Part shown: positions 1-11,729 of the stretch, piece by piece
Layout: each line of letters starts with the position of its first letter
How positions within the stretch are numbered: position 1 is the stretch's first letter
The notes under the pieces: generated by a model
What the model saw: the letters and a program-made list of their open reading frames with translations, nothing else
What the model was told of the DNA's origin: nothing
Database searches by the model: none
From: Tetracentron sinense
Lineage: Eukaryota; Streptophyta; Magnoliopsida; Trochodendrales; Trochodendraceae
NCBI GenBank assembly: GCA_015143295.1
Contig: CM026552.1
Coordinates: 59,204,944 to 59,268,943 of the forward strand
Direction: 5' to 3'
Length of the DNA stretch: 64,000 bases
Program-made: the position numbers and the translations under genes

Positions 1-1546
1 CTTAGCAAAAATCCTAACCTTATATTCTAACCATTGCTTTGTTCATCATATATCATTCCATCACGACACCCAATGTACACACATAACTATTTAACATATT
101 AGTTATACCGGATCATACAATATACACATGTGAAATTCTTATCTTAAATCAATTATTATGAAATCACTAGCACAAGAGATCATATCTACTTAAAAATCCA
201 TGATTATTCATGTTCTATATTCGGTTAATGATCATGAAATCCTTAGCTTAAAAAAATATATCTACCCCTCTAGATCATTTTCCTACGATCAAAAGTTCGC
301 AAATGATCCTTGTATGTCGGAACCACGAATCAAAAGGAATGAATGAACTCTTGATCTCAATCTCCTTCTCTTTACAAAGACTTTCTTCTTCTCCAATCCA
401 AAACTCTTTCAAAACCTTAGATCTCGCTTACTTGCAGTTCTACAGCTCCTAGAATGATTAGGAAACCCTAATATCGTATAATGAGGTCTAGAGTCCTAAT
501 CTGCCTTCAATTCTCACAAATTTCAAATTTAGCAAGTTTCTGCGCATAATGGTTCGAACGGTTTGAGGATCATTTGAATGAACGTTCTTGGTTTTTTTGA
601 AAGCTTTTACATTCAGGAATTCTATTTTGTGTTTCTACTGACATTATTCGAATAGACTGAATTTTGTTCAAACCAAAATCCCTATTTTCTCTTCAGCACA
701 CAACTACAACACACTTTTATTTACAGCACAGATCAAAAGCATACTTATTTTCATTAAAAAGATTTAAGTAAATGTTGTTAACTTTTCATTTCATTTACTT
801 AAAAGTTTTTAATTAAAATAAGAAAGTACTCCCATTTGGATTTAAAAAATACATAAAAAATCAAATTCACAATAAATCAAAATCTCATTTTCTGGTTTTA
901 GAACAAAAAGGAAAATTCAGTCTGTTGTTCGAAAATAGATAGTCGAATAAACCAATCCATACATAATATAAAAATCCCATAAAATTTCATATGTTCATTT
1001 AACAAATAAACATCAATTACCAGGAAAAAGTATCTCAAAATTCGACAATTTATTTATTTTTGCTAAAAATCACTCATTTCCTATAATTCCTGCAATTCTT
1101 ATACTTAGTCATTTTTAAATCAACTTAAAATCATCAATGGAACAGAGCATCACATGTATGACACGAATATCGAGAATTAAAATATAGGTCTTTATAAAAT
1201 CGCTGAAACTGGATCTTCTTTTGAGTACTTTTCTGTAGTATTCAAAGGTAAAAACCCCATTAATGGTGATGGTTGTTACCAGAATACAAAAAACAAATTA
1301 AAAAAATCGATGAACGGGATCTTCATTTGAGTACGTTATAATGTATACCCATATGTAGAATACAGGAAAAATGCATCCAAAGCATGATCGGAGAACAAAA
1401 AGTTAAACTTTCCTGGAATAATGTTGTATGCATAGTGATTTTTGAAAATGAAGATGATCTCAGTGATTCCAAATAGAGAGATTATTTGAATTATCAAGTT
1501 CTTGAGAATGAAGTTAGTCTAGAGCAACTAATCCTCCAATCCAGAA
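1..1546. other. AT-rich non-coding DNA, no gene seen
   Basis: No reading frame of convincing length or composition is present on either strand, and no RNA gene was recognised. The stretch is AT-rich. Near 1195-1370 two diverged blocks share the phrase 'GGATCTTC-TTTGAGTAC', a possible old local duplication. The bases just left of the copia LTR (CAGAA, 1542-1546) would be its target duplication, but the matching right flank is lost. Confidence 0.6.
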
Positions 1547-2914
1547 TGTTGCCCAAGTAATGGACCTTAGAGGGAGGTGAATAGGGTCTTGGCAAAATAA
1601 ACCCTTTTGCGAAATTTTAATTAATCTAATAACAAGGTAAATGAATTCTAGCAATTTTATAATCAATGCAACAATAAATAAATAAATAAAGAGAAGGAAA
1701 AGAGAAAGCAAACACAAGATTTTTTTTTTTTGGTTCAGCCTTCCCGCCTACGTCCCCGTCTCAAGCTTCCCACTTGAGGATTCAACACGATTCACTAATC
1801 GTACAATCTTCTTCCGAGTGAAGATCAAACCTTACACTTGTAAGAGAACACCCTCTCTTGACTTCCTTTTCACGAAACTTCCTACTTCAACACACAGATT
1901 CTTGATTTCTAATACAAGAGATGTATGGACGAAATACAATATTAAAATTACTCCTTAGATGAGCTAAAAGATCTCTTTAAAGCTCACTGAAAATCTTCAA
2001 AGATTGGAGTTGAATAGCTCAATATAATTCTTTTGGGATTTCTAGGGTTTTTCCTCAAATGATGGATCAATAAATGATTGAGTGAGTGATAGAATGATAG
2101 GAGTGATTAGGATTCTTGATTTAGTTCATCAATCATCCTTATTTATAGACCAAGAAGTTTTATGGTCGTTGGAGGTTCATTGAATGCGGATAGAGCCGTT
2201 GAAACTAGCCGTTAGAGGCTTTAAAACTCTGTTGCGATAGAATCAATCGACTGGTTTTGTGTGCCCCACAAATCAATTGACTGGTTTTCAGCCAGTCAAA
2301 AATAGAATGCTCTAAAGCTAAATCAGTCGACTGGTTTTGAACACCAGAGAGAATCAGTTGACTCGTTTTCTATTTTCACAGAAAACTCCTCTTTAACCAA
2401 CCTAGATGATATACATGATTTGATTGGTCAACTACCTTATCTTAATCAATGATATTATCATTCAAAATGATATTCTAGGACCTTAGAATGATATGCAAAA
2501 TACTTTTAAGGTTCCTATGGTCGACATAGGTATATAAGCTTTCAAACTTCCATCTTTGAGGACTTTTTACAAAAGTCCTAAGCACTCTCAATATAGAACT
2601 ATAAAATCTTTAATCTTAGAGAGTCTTCAATATTCTTCAAACTTGATCTTGATTTGTCTTCTTTGATTTCATCTTCATATCAAGACTTGGTATGATCTTC
2701 AACTTGTTCTGATGACTTACTTATGACTTGATAGTGGATCATTTTATGCTTGATGGCATTTTCATGCTATGTGCCTGAAATGGTTTGCTAATGCTCTTTG
2801 TAAATTGATTTTCACATGAACTTAACAAAGACATTAGTAACACATAATTCATTTATTATTATGTTATCATCAAAATCATTAAGGATTCCTATGGTTGTAA
2901 CCTATAGGCTAACA
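1547..2914 (-). repeat. 3' LTR of the Sirevirus-like element
   Basis: The LTR is 1368 bp and reads TG...CA on the minus strand. Its outer end is TGTTGCCC at 1547 and its inner end is AACA at 2911-2914. A purine run just inside the inner end (CTCCTCATTTTTT on the plus strand, about 2918-2930) fits the polypurine tract. A TATA box (TATAAATA on the minus strand) lies at about 2139-2149. Four copies of a motif close to AATCAGTCGACTGGTTTT lie at 2241, 2271, 2321 and 2352. The outer ~470 bp align with 5439-5909 with scattered differences and small indels, so the insertion is not recent. Confidence 0.75.
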
Positions 2915-3767
2915 ATCTCCTCATTTTTTATGATGACATAATAATGGAATGAAATAGGAACAAGCTCTCCCTCAATATATAAATTCAATAAAAAATTTGA
3001 TGTAAGCTCTCCCTAAACATATGCATTAATATATTTATAACATAAACTCTATTCATTTGCATATGGTTTAGATAAATTATTCATAAGTCCATGATACCAA
3101 TTTATATTAGTCATACTTAAGCACATGATACCAATTTAAATATGTCATTTATAATCACATGATACCAATATGTTATATGATTCTCAATAGATAGGAAATT
3201 CAACACTCTATATAGATATATCAAATATAAGAGGGTACAAAGCATTATGGCTTTTACATACTAGGTGCACTAAGCACATCAAAATATATAATCAATTTCA
3301 ATCAAGCATAAGTATTCATTTCATTTGCTTTTACTTTCATCATTCTATTTATATATTTCTCTCCCTAACATCATAAAAAAGAATGAACAAGCTATGCAAA
3401 ATAGTTATGATATAAATTTTATTCATTTGTATAGTGTCAAATAAGCCAATTATAGGCATATGATACCAAAATGAAATTCATTTTCAAAAAGGCACAAGGT
3501 AAAGAAATTTATCATTGTTATGTATATGTCATTGTTCAATCAGTTTAATCAAGTCTAATTATAAATAAATGATTAATTATCCAAATCATCAAGCACAATC
3601 TCATAGGATATAATCAATTATTTATCCAAATTATTTTGAATAAACATTAATCATCCATTTAAACAATAAACAATTTAATCAAATCAAATCCTTCTCTTTG
3701 GCTGTAACCTTGGGCTACCAATCTTTTCAAATTGGGTAAGATCTTCTAGCATAGCCATTACCCAAGT
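2915..3767. other. Internal spacer of copia derivative, no pol
   Basis: This is where pol would be expected, read on the minus strand between gag and the 3' LTR. Only AT-rich sequence with scattered stops is present. The phrase CATGATACCAATTTA recurs several times between about 3090 and 3180, with looser versions to 3460, so part of it is a degenerate direct repeat. Confidence 0.5.
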
Positions 3768-5111
3768 TTAAGTAATACCTTTTGGTACCCAAATCATTTT
3801 GGGCCCTACTTGGTTAGTCTTGGGAGGGGTTGTTCCCTTAGGAAACCAAACTTTCCTAATTCTCTTATTTCCAACATATGTATAAGAGGTACTAGAAGAG
3901 TTGGTTAAAGAACTAGAAGATGTGGTAAAGAAGTTTGTATAATTCTTTTGTTTAATTGAAGGATTATACTCAATTCCGACTTTATCAAACACACATCTTT
4001 GTAGACCTAGCAATGTATCTAAGTTCTTTTGACCATTTGTGACTTAGTTACGATGCTAGTCAAATCCTCAACTTTGGCTTTTAAATCATTATTTTCTTTT
4101 GTTGAGATTTGAGGCCTAGAAGCGATGTCTTCTTTTTCCTTTTTCGAAACTTCATTTGCTTTTTGTAAATTCTATTTTTCTTTTCGTAAAAACTCATTTT
4201 TATTTTAAAGAGAATAATTTACTTTCTTAAGTTTTGAGTTCTTAGAAGCAAATTTTCTAAATTCACTATATAATTCATCAAATGCTTCCTTAAGTTCATC
4301 AAATAAAATAGATTCATCAAAGGTAGAGTTTACCTCATCTTCATGTGCCATGAGGCAAAGATTGACGACTTTCTCATCGCTTGAGCTTGCATCTAATTCA
4401 CTATCGTCGAAGTCGTCCCATGTGGCCTTCATTGCCTTCTTTTTGAATCTATTGCTCTTCTTGAGTTGGGGACACTCAAGTTTGATGTGTCCGAGCTTCT
4501 TGCATTTATAGCAAATTATTGCTCTTTCTTGCTTGATTTACCTTTGATGACTTCCTTGACGAATTCTTTCCTAAATGGTCTCTTCTTGAAATTCTTCTTA
4601 TGCTTCAAGAATTTCTTGAACTTTCTTGTTATGTGGACTATGTCCTCATCCTCTTCACTATCATCCTCCTCACTTTCTTGAGTGGATTTCAAGGTGAGTC
4701 CCTTCTTTGATTTAGGCACTTCATCTTGATCTTTCATGATGACTTCATGAGTCATGAGGGATCCAAGAAGCTCATCCATTAGAAGTTTGGTGAGATATTT
4801 TGCTTTTTGGATGATCGTTACTTTTGGAGCTCAATCCTTCAGGAGTGATCGGAGGATTTTTCTCACATTTTCTATATTTAAATAAACCATACCAAGAGAT
4901 TTCAAACCATTAATAATATTAGTGAATCTAGTAAACCATTAATAATAATAGATTCATCTTTTTCCATTTTGAACAATTCATATTGATGGACTAACATACT
5001 AGTTTTCTCTTCTTTAACTTGGTTAGTCCATTCATAGGTAATTTGGATTTTATCCCAAATTTTCTTGGTAGAGTCACAAGCTGAGATTCTATTAAATTCT
5101 TGTAGACTCAA
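3768..5111 (-). pseudogene. Broken gag of Sirevirus-like copia element
   Basis: The minus strand shows successive gag pieces in order. At 5111-4902 there is a UBN2-type gag segment with LQEFNRISAC, KKIWDKI and QYELFKMEKDESI. At 4779-4516 is a basic/acidic linker. At about 4515-4470 is a zinc-knuckle (CYKCKKLGHIKLECP-like), then at 4432-4205 a segment with ATWDD and NLCLMAHEDEV. At 4013-3768 is a tail with KVWFPKGT and KMIWVPKGIT. This order is typical of Sirevirus gag, which forms the particle shell. Stops and frame changes separate the pieces, so no complete Gag can be made. No protease motif follows. Confidence 0.75.
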
Positions 5112-5423
5112 TGCACAATATAAATTGCTAATTGCTTTGGCATTGAGTTACACAAGCCTTGTATCAGCATTTGTCCATTCATCCTCACCCTTGGGTACTT
5201 GATCATCAATAGTTTGGTGGGCATGTGAGGACCTTAGACTATGATTTTCCAACATTTATAGTCTAAGACTTGAATGTAATACATCATTCTAATTTTTCAA
5301 TAGTATAATTTTCTTCATTAAACAAGGGAGGTCTAGTGGTCGATTGTCCTTCTCCTAAAGTAGTTGTAAATAAATTTTCCATTGATCTTTCTCTAAGACG
5401 GTTAAGTCAAATATAAATTCCTA

Positions 5424-5438
5424 GGCTCTGATACCACT
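5424..5438 (-). promoter_or_regulatory. Primer binding site, initiator tRNA-Met type
   Basis: The minus strand reads TGGTATCAGAGCC two bases from the LTR end. This matches the 3' end of plant initiator tRNA-Met, the usual primer for copia reverse transcription. It fixes the element's minus orientation and the inner border of the right LTR. Confidence 0.85.
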
Positions 5439-5909
5439 TGTTGCCCAAGTAATGGACCCTAGAGGAAGGGGTGAATAGGGTCTTGGCAAAATAAAATTTC
5501 TTCCTAATCCATTTTCTAATAATGAGGAACATGAAATCTAGCAATTCTATAATCAATGCAACAATAAATAAATAAAAAGGAAAAGAGAAAGCAAACACAA
5601 GATATGTTTTCGAGGTTCGGCCTTCCCACCTATGTCCCTACCTCAAGCTTCCCACTCGAGGATTCAACATGATTTACTAATAGCATGATATTCTTCTGGG
5701 TGAAGATCAAACCTTACACTTACAAAAGAACACCCTCTCTTGACTTCCTTTTCACGAATCTTCCCGCTTCAACACAATAATCCACCGATTCTTGATTTCC
5801 AATACAAGAGATGTATGGACGAAACACAATCTTAAAATTGCTCCTTAGATGTGCTGAAAGATCTCTTTAAAGCTCACTAAAAATCTCCCAAAGATTGGAG
5901 TTGAATAGC
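5439..5909 (-). repeat. 5' LTR of the Sirevirus-like element, truncated
   Basis: This copy aligns with the first ~470 bp of 1547-2914, through GAAGATCAAACCTTACACTT and AGATTGGAGTTGAATAGC. It stops exactly where a gypsy LTR (TGTCATGCCCC) starts at 5910. In the partner LTR the text continues with TCAATATAATTC, which does not reappear on the far side of the gypsy block. A deletion or rearrangement must therefore have followed the insertion. Confidence 0.8.
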
Positions 5910-6156
5910 TGTCATGCCCCAAAATACCCCCTAGGAGTTAAGGGATACTTTAGGAGTGACTATGTGCACCTGTCAACCATCCTGAAGTAAACATGGCTAA
6001 CACAATACAATAAGGATAATAATCAGAGCGTGGAAGCTAAACATATATGTGGAAGTGTGAACCAACTTTTTCTTTTCTTTATAAGTTCGTATCCCAAGTG
6101 AAAATATACATAAAACATATCCAAGCCTAAGGTGGACAGGCCCACCTATCAAAATA

Positions 6157-6348
6157 TCACAATACACAAACCCTCTCATACTCTCCCCTCAACAGTAGTC
6201 GAGGTACAGGCCACACGTCGAGGTCGAGGTCCGCCTGAGACTGTAATGGAATAGACTGCTCTCTCTCCTCTATATACTCTTCCTCGACCCATGGCTCCGG
6301 GTTGAGGGCTCCCTCAGTACCTGCCGACATGAAAGTACGGCTGAGCAT
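6157..6348 (-). CDS. Short conserved frame inside family T LTR (PWVEEEY peptide)
   Basis: The frame starts MLSR at an ATG inside the conserved hairpin, has a second in-frame ATG (MSAG, 6330) and then PWVEEEY at 6274-6294. The same arrangement occurs in the LTRs at 25646-28052, 34835-36566 and 57020-59301. Here one extra base near the end shifts the frame past the shared LDYC-type terminus. No known domain was recognised and the function is unknown. It may be an upstream leader peptide of the element transcript, or merely a stretch conserved for another reason. Confidence 0.35.
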   Translation of the reverse strand: MLSRTFMSAGTEGALNPEPWVEEEYIEEREQSIPLQSQADLDLDVWPVPRLLLRGEYERVCVL

Positions 6349-6620
6349 GGAATACTCAACGAGTACAAGCTACTAGCTAACCATAATAATAATAAAACAC
6401 AACAACGGTAATACAATACAGAGCAGTAAGAGGAATATCACAAGGAAACAATGTTAAACATGGTACAATACAATCATCTTGACGTGCGTGCATGAATACG
6501 AAAACTCCGATAAAACTCATGCTTGGAAATCTGTTTCATGTCTCGATATGGCTTGGGGAAATCGTGTATGTGTGCATGCATGAATGCCTTGTCATCATCT
6601 TGTAAACTTGCATCTTGTAA

Positions 6621-6897
6621 CTTGTGAGCCAGAGGCTAGCACCCGAATCTCCCTGGGCTACCAACCTCCTTGATATATGGTTTTCTTGTGAGCCAGAGGC
6701 TAGTACCCGAATGTCCCTGGGCTACCAACCTCCTTGGCGTATGCTTGATTTTAGTTACTTGTTTAGTTTTCTTGTGAGCCAGAGGCTAGTACCCGAATGT
6801 CCCTGGGCTACCAACCTCCTTGACAAGTAGTAATTTCGGTTTTCTTGTGAGCCAGAGGCTAGTACCCGAATGTCCCTAGGCTACCAACCTCCTTGAC
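6621..6897. repeat. LTR minisatellite, four units starting CTTGTGAGCCAGAGGC
   Basis: Four copies begin at 6621, 6685, 6771 and 6844. Each has a ~50-bp core (CTTGTGAGCCAGAGGCTAG ... GGGCTACCAACCTCCTTG) followed by a variable spacer. The same core occurs five times at 26343-26697 and once near 23448. Confidence 0.9.
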
Positions 6898-7880
6898 ATG
6901 CAATGTTTTCTTGTTGATTATTATATGCACGTGCTCTTGAAATCTCGGTTCATGCAAACATGGTTGCTCGTGTGCGTGACAGTGGTGACAATCATGGGAA
7001 TGCGGATAACACGAGAGATATGGCATCACAATTCAATTCATAGTATAAACATAGGTAACTTAAGTAATCGACATGGCATTTGATCAATTCATCATTCATA
7101 AGAACACATGTATAAGGCCTACTTCCATTTCTTCATTTAAGTCATTTATTCATAGTTTAGGCATCTCATCAAACACAACATGCAATGTTCCATAATAGTT
7201 CATATTCTTCTTTTTAGCGCATATTTTTCATTCAATCATAAAGGTAAATTTATTATTTATGAAATGTCCATCCTCCATTTTCCCCTTTCACACACCACAC
7301 ACATCCATACATTTCGGCATCCAATCGCCTCAATCAACACCCCATACACATCCATACCCTTTTATTATCTTGTTTAGATTTATTGGAGATGTTACATTTC
7401 ATAGGGAAGGAAACATACTAGCAAGCATCACATTTCACAATCGAAAACCTAGATTATTGCTAGGAGAAGTTAGTAGGGTGTACTAACCTTGAATCAAGGC
7501 TTGATCTTGGGTGGAAGCCTTGATTGAAGCTCCAACTTGCAAGAAGGAGGACTCTTGCTTGAAGAAGGCTTGAGTGGGAAGGAAACCCTCTTGAAAATAC
7601 CTTGAGAATGCTGCCCTTGCTTGAGAGAGACTTCCCCATGAGCTTGAGGCTTGGCTTTGAAGAATCCAAGCTTTGGAACAAATCTTGGGTAGCCCAACTC
7701 TTGATTTCTTCTCAAGAGGAAAACCTAGGTTAGGAATCCCCTTCTCCTCTCTCTCTATCTCTCAAAATCTCCTAAGTGTAGTGAATGGGGCCCTAAGGCT
7801 CGGGCAAAGCCTTATGAGAAAGGGTTTAACCCCCAAAAGATGAAATAGCCCTTACTGAAATTTCTGCAAAAACGAGAAGA

Positions 7881-8063
7881 CCGAGCGATCGGTGGATATG
7901 ACCGATCGATCGGTTACCTACCGAGCGATCTGTGTTTTAACCGAGTGACTGGTCAAAAACACGCTCTCTGGAAAATTTTCCCTTACAAAAAAGTTAACCA
8001 GTCGATAGCCTCCGATCGATCGGTTTTGGACCGATCGATTGCTACAATGACCGAGCGATCGGT
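7881..8063. repeat. Palindrome array CCGAKCGATCGGT in family T LTR
   Basis: Variants of CCGATCGATCGGT recur at roughly 20-bp spacing, in two groups separated by ~50 bp without the motif. This copy is the most decayed (for example CCGAGTGACTGGT). Equivalent arrays lie at 17440-17654, 24518-24701 and 27659-27841. Confidence 0.85.
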
Positions 8064-8272
8064 GCTCTGCAGGTCCCGACTGTTTTGACCATATCTTTTG
8101 CCTCGTTCGTCGGATTTTGACGATTCAACTTGTGTTGGGTTCGTCTTTCGAAAAGGAACATTTCTGATATTTCAGAATTTCTAATTTCTCTCTTATTTAT
8201 TATTAGACTACGAGAAGGCCAATTTGCTACGAAAGTACTATTCATTAAGTATAGAAGAGTCCGGGTGCTACA

Positions 8273-8284
8273 TTCTCCCCCCCT
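8273..8284 (-). promoter_or_regulatory. Polypurine tract of family T copy 1
   Basis: On the minus strand GGGGGGGAGAA directly precedes the 3' LTR start TGTAGCACCC. This is the usual plus-strand priming site in reverse transcription. Confidence 0.8.
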
Positions 8285-8369
8285 TACAAAAATTTCGTCC
8301 TTGAAATTTGGACGATACATACATGTACAAAACCACAACAAAATATAAAAAGAGAATGTCAACGCTCTA

Positions 8370-10996
8370 AACAAACAGTTGGGGATATTTTTCTTTTACT
8401 TCGGCCTCACGCTCCCAAGTAGCTTCCTCCCTTGAATGGTGTTGCCATCTTACCAAGACCAAGGGAATGGTCTTGTTGCGCAAGACTTGATCTCGCCTAT
8501 CTAAGATCTACACCGGTTGCTCAACTAGTGTAAGATCCTCTCGGATTTCTACTGGATCAAGCTCTATGACATGGGAAGGGTCTGAAATATACTTCCGAAG
8601 CATGGAGATGTGAAACACGTTGTGGACCGCCGCCATATGAGCGGGCAAAGTAACACGGTAAGCCACCTCACCGACTCTTGTAATGATCTCGAACAGACCA
8701 ACATATCTCGGACTGAGCTTGCCTCTCTTTCCGAATCTCATAACACCCTTAGTTGGTGAAACCCGAACAAATACAAAATCCCCAACTCGAAACTCAAGGT
8801 CCCGCCTACGGGTGTCGGCGTAGCTTTTTTGTCGATCTTATGCGGTCTTCAACCTCTCCCGGATAAGCTTGACCCTATCTGCGGTTTGTTCAATTAACTC
8901 GGGACCCAACACCTTTCTTTCCCCAACTTCATCCCAATACAACGGGGATCTACAACTCCTCTCATACAAAGCTTCAAAAGGCGCCATCTGTATGCTTGCC
9001 TGATAACTGTTATTGTAGGCGAATTCCACCAAAGGTAGGTGATCTTCCTAACTTCCCTTGAAGTCTAGCATACATGCACGGAGCATGTCTTCGATAATCT
9101 GATTCACTCGCTCGGTTTGCCCATCCGTCTGGGGATGGAAAGCCGTGCTAAAGTCTAACCGGGAACCCATTGCCCCTTGAAAACTTTTCCAAAACCTGGA
9201 CGTGAATCTCGGGTCCCGATCCGATACAATGCTCACTGGCACCCCGTGCAACCAGACTATCTCTTTGATATACAATACGGCCAACTGATTTGAATTAAAA
9301 GTAGTCCGATATGATAAGAAATGGGCAGACTTCATGAGTCTGTCAACAACAACCCATATAGCATCACAGTTTATAGCCGTCTTTGGCAACCCCACAATGA
9401 AGTCCATAGAGATGTGCTCCCATTTCCACTCGGGGATAGGGAGAGACTATAAAAGTCTAGTCGGTCTCCTGTGTTCGGCTTTGACTTGTTGGCACACCAA
9501 GCATTTAGACACATACTCCGCTATTTCTCGCTTCATGTTCCGCCACCAAAAATGCTTCTTCAAGTCCCTATACATTTTGGTACCCCCGGGGTGAACGGTG
9601 TACTTGGACCGGTGAGCCTCGTACAATATTTCTCACTTAAGCTTCTCATCGACTGGGACACATACTCTTCCCTTGAAAGTGATAATTTCATTGGCCCTCA
9701 TCGAGAAATCCATACTGCCATTGTTAACTGACTTGTCTCGGTAAGAAAGTAGCTCGGCATCCATTCCCTGTAACTCTTTGATCATGCTCAGGATATATGG
9801 CCTAACTGTGATGTTAGTCATTACTGGCCCAAAGGTAGGGAGACTAAAACTGATGTCAAGGTTGGATGCATCCTCCAGCAACCTCCACTCCTTCAGAATC
9901 ATATGCGCCAAAAGTCCAGTAGGCTTCCGGCTAAGAGCATCGGCTACAACATTCGCTTTGCCCGGATGGTATTGAATAGAGCACTCGTAGTCTTTCAAAA
10001 ATTCTACCCATCTTCTTTGCCTCAGGTTCAGCTCCTTCTGGGAAAACAAATACTTAAGGCTTTTATGATCTGTGAATACCTCAAATTGTTCCCCATAAAG
10101 ATAATGTCGCCAAATCTTCAATGCAAACACAACCGCGGCGAGCTCTAAGTCATGAGTGGGATAGTTCTTCTCATGCTATTTCAATTGCCTTGAGGCGTAG
10201 GCAATAACCTTGCCGTGCTACATGAGTACGCATCCCAACCCCACATGGGAGGCATCACTATATACAACGAAACCGCCACTCCCGGAAGGCACTGTGAGGA
10301 TGAGAGCCGTGGTAAGGCGTTTCTTCAACTCTTGGAAGCTCACTTCACATTTGTCACTCCAACTAAACTTGCCATTTTTCCTTGTCAAGTAAGTGAGAGG
10401 TGCGGCCAAACTAGAGAATCCCTCCACAAACCTCCGGTAATAGCCCGCTAATCCAAGGAAACTCCGAATCTCGGTGACACTCTTGGATCTCTCCCAACTC
10501 ATAACTGCCTCAATCTTTGTTGGGTCAAAAGAAATGCCCTCAGCTGACACTACATGCCCGAGAAATGCTACATTCTTTAACTAGAATTCACACTTACTTA
10601 GCTTGGCATATAGCCTATGCTCTCTCAACATCTCTAGAGCAAGGCGGAGGTCTCGTGCGTGATCTTCCCGTGTCTGGGAATACACCAAAATGTAGTCGAT
10701 GAACATGATCACGCATCGATCCAAGTATGATCAGAACACCCGGTTCATCAAATCCATGAACGCCACCGGTGCATTTGTCAACCCAAAAGGCATGACAAGG
10801 AACTCGTAATGCCCATACCGAGTCATGAAAGCCGTCTTTGGAACATCCTCCGACTTGATCTTTAACTGATGATACCCAGATCTAAGATCAATCTTGGAGA
10901 AAAATCTCGCTCCCTTCAGTTGGTCAAACAAGTCGTCTATCCTTGGCAAGGGATAACGATTCTTGATAGTTACCTTGTTCAACTGACGGTAGTCTA
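8370..10996 (-). pseudogene. Family T pol, RT to chromodomain, broken
   Basis: Reading on the minus strand: reverse transcriptase from DYRQLNK at about 10995 with [14 protein letters not shown] and [10 protein letters not shown]; then RNase H ([11 protein letters not shown], then ADALSRK, near 9930-10130). Integrase core follows with [18 protein letters not shown] and TDGQTERVNQ (9407-9060), which keeps the catalytic D, D and E. The C-terminal part reads FHISMLRKYI, then a chromodomain ending EEATWEREAEVKEKYPQLF near 8380. The RT active site, normally F-I/V-D-D, reads FIDY near 10700, so the polymerase would be dead. Several stops and frameshifts interrupt the frame, including a stop just before ILDRRDQV. 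The original role was reverse transcription and integration of the element, with targeting by the chromodomain. Confidence 0.85.
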
Positions 10997-11008
10997 TTTT
11001 GAAATCTA

Positions 11009-11729
11009 TCGATGTTAGTGTTTGGTCGTACAGGCGCTTTGTTAATGAATGAATGTCTAGCCCGACTGTTGATTGACACAGGATCCACTCACTCCTTTGT
11101 CTCACCCAGTTTTGTAAAGGGTTTTTTGATTGAGGCTACTCCGTTAGAGCGGGAGTTGACCATTACAACTCCACTCGGCAAGTCAGTTGATACCAATAAA
11201 ATATTTAGAGATTGTGTGGTGCAAGTGGGGGAGAATGAACTGTTGGCCGATCTCATCGTTCTAGATTTCCAAGACTTGGATTTTGATGTCATCCTAGGGA
11301 TGGATTGGTTGTCAAACCACCATGGATATGTTGCGTGTTTTGAAAAGATAGTGAACTTCAAGCTGGAAGGGGTCAAGCCTTTTCATTTCCGAGGATTGAG
11401 AGAAAGGGATATTGCTCGCTTGGTAGCTTTGAGCTTACCGAACCCAAAAGCACAAAACTCCTCGGCTATTCCGGTCATGAGTGAGTTCTTGGATGTGTTT
11501 CCGGAGGAACTTCCTGGGTTGCCTCCTGATAGAGAGATTGAGTTCGCTATAGAGCTTGCTCCGGACACCGTTCCGATTTCAAGGGCACCGTATAGAATGG
11601 CCCCAATAGAGCTTGAAGAATTGAAGAAGGAGATTGAGGAGTTACAACAACTTGGGTTCATCCAACCAAGTGTGTCACCGTGGGGAGCTCTGGTCCTCTT
11701 TGTGAAGAAGAAAGACGGGTCGATGAGAA
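11009..11729 (+). pseudogene. Family T protease and RT N-terminus fragment, plus strand
   Basis: An open frame encodes [18 protein letters not shown], a retropepsin active site with intact Asp at 11074, then the linker and the start of the reverse transcriptase through [10 protein letters not shown]. It ends where a copia LTR begins at 11730. Homology with copy 3 starts at the base matching that copy's putative 3' splice site (13803). Copy 1 on the other strand begins at the very next RT residues (DYRQ), so the two fragments meet at nearly the same codon in opposite orientation. Confidence 0.8.

Larger units (their letters stand above)
1547..5909 (-). mobile_element. Sirevirus-like Ty1/copia derivative, pol missing, right end cut off
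   Basis: Two copies of the same LTR (1547-2914 and 5439-5909), both starting TGTTGCCCAAG when read on the plus strand, bracket an internal region. A tRNA-Met primer site faces the right copy, so the element reads on the minus strand. The internal part is only about 2.5 kb and holds gag-like frames but no integrase, reverse transcriptase or RNase H that I can see, so it is a non-autonomous or internally deleted copy. The right LTR stops at 5909 where a gypsy LTR begins. The rest of that LTR was not found further right. Assignment to the Sirevirus group rests on the gag features listed separately. Confidence 0.75.
5910..8272 (-). repeat. 3' LTR of family T copy 1
   Basis: The LTR is 2363 bp. 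On the plus strand it runs from TGTCATGCCCC to GGGTGCTACA, that is TGTAGCACCC...GGGGCATGACA when read in element direction. It contains a minisatellite (6621-6897), a palindrome array (7881-8063), the hairpin box at 6340-6358 and a short conserved frame (6157-6348, minus). Left flanking bases are AATAGC. No matching duplication is found to the right. Confidence 0.85.
5910..10996 (-). mobile_element. Family T gypsy copy 1, minus strand, lacks gag, protease and 5' LTR
   Basis: On the plus strand the order is 3' LTR (5910-8272), polypurine tract, integrase with chromodomain, RNase H and reverse transcriptase, all reading leftward. The reverse transcriptase breaks off at the residues DYRQLNK near 10996. 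The expected upstream parts are not present in the same orientation. Instead a plus-strand protease/RT fragment starts within about 15-20 bp. Domain order and the C-terminal chromodomain place it in the chromovirus branch, most like Tekay/Del. Confidence 0.8.

Noticed and set aside
1514-1717. Hydrophobic minus-strand frame at the copia LTR end (similar one at 5407-5598)
   Set aside because: It lies across the LTR border in AT-rich text; the two copies differ by frameshifting indels. Chance frame.
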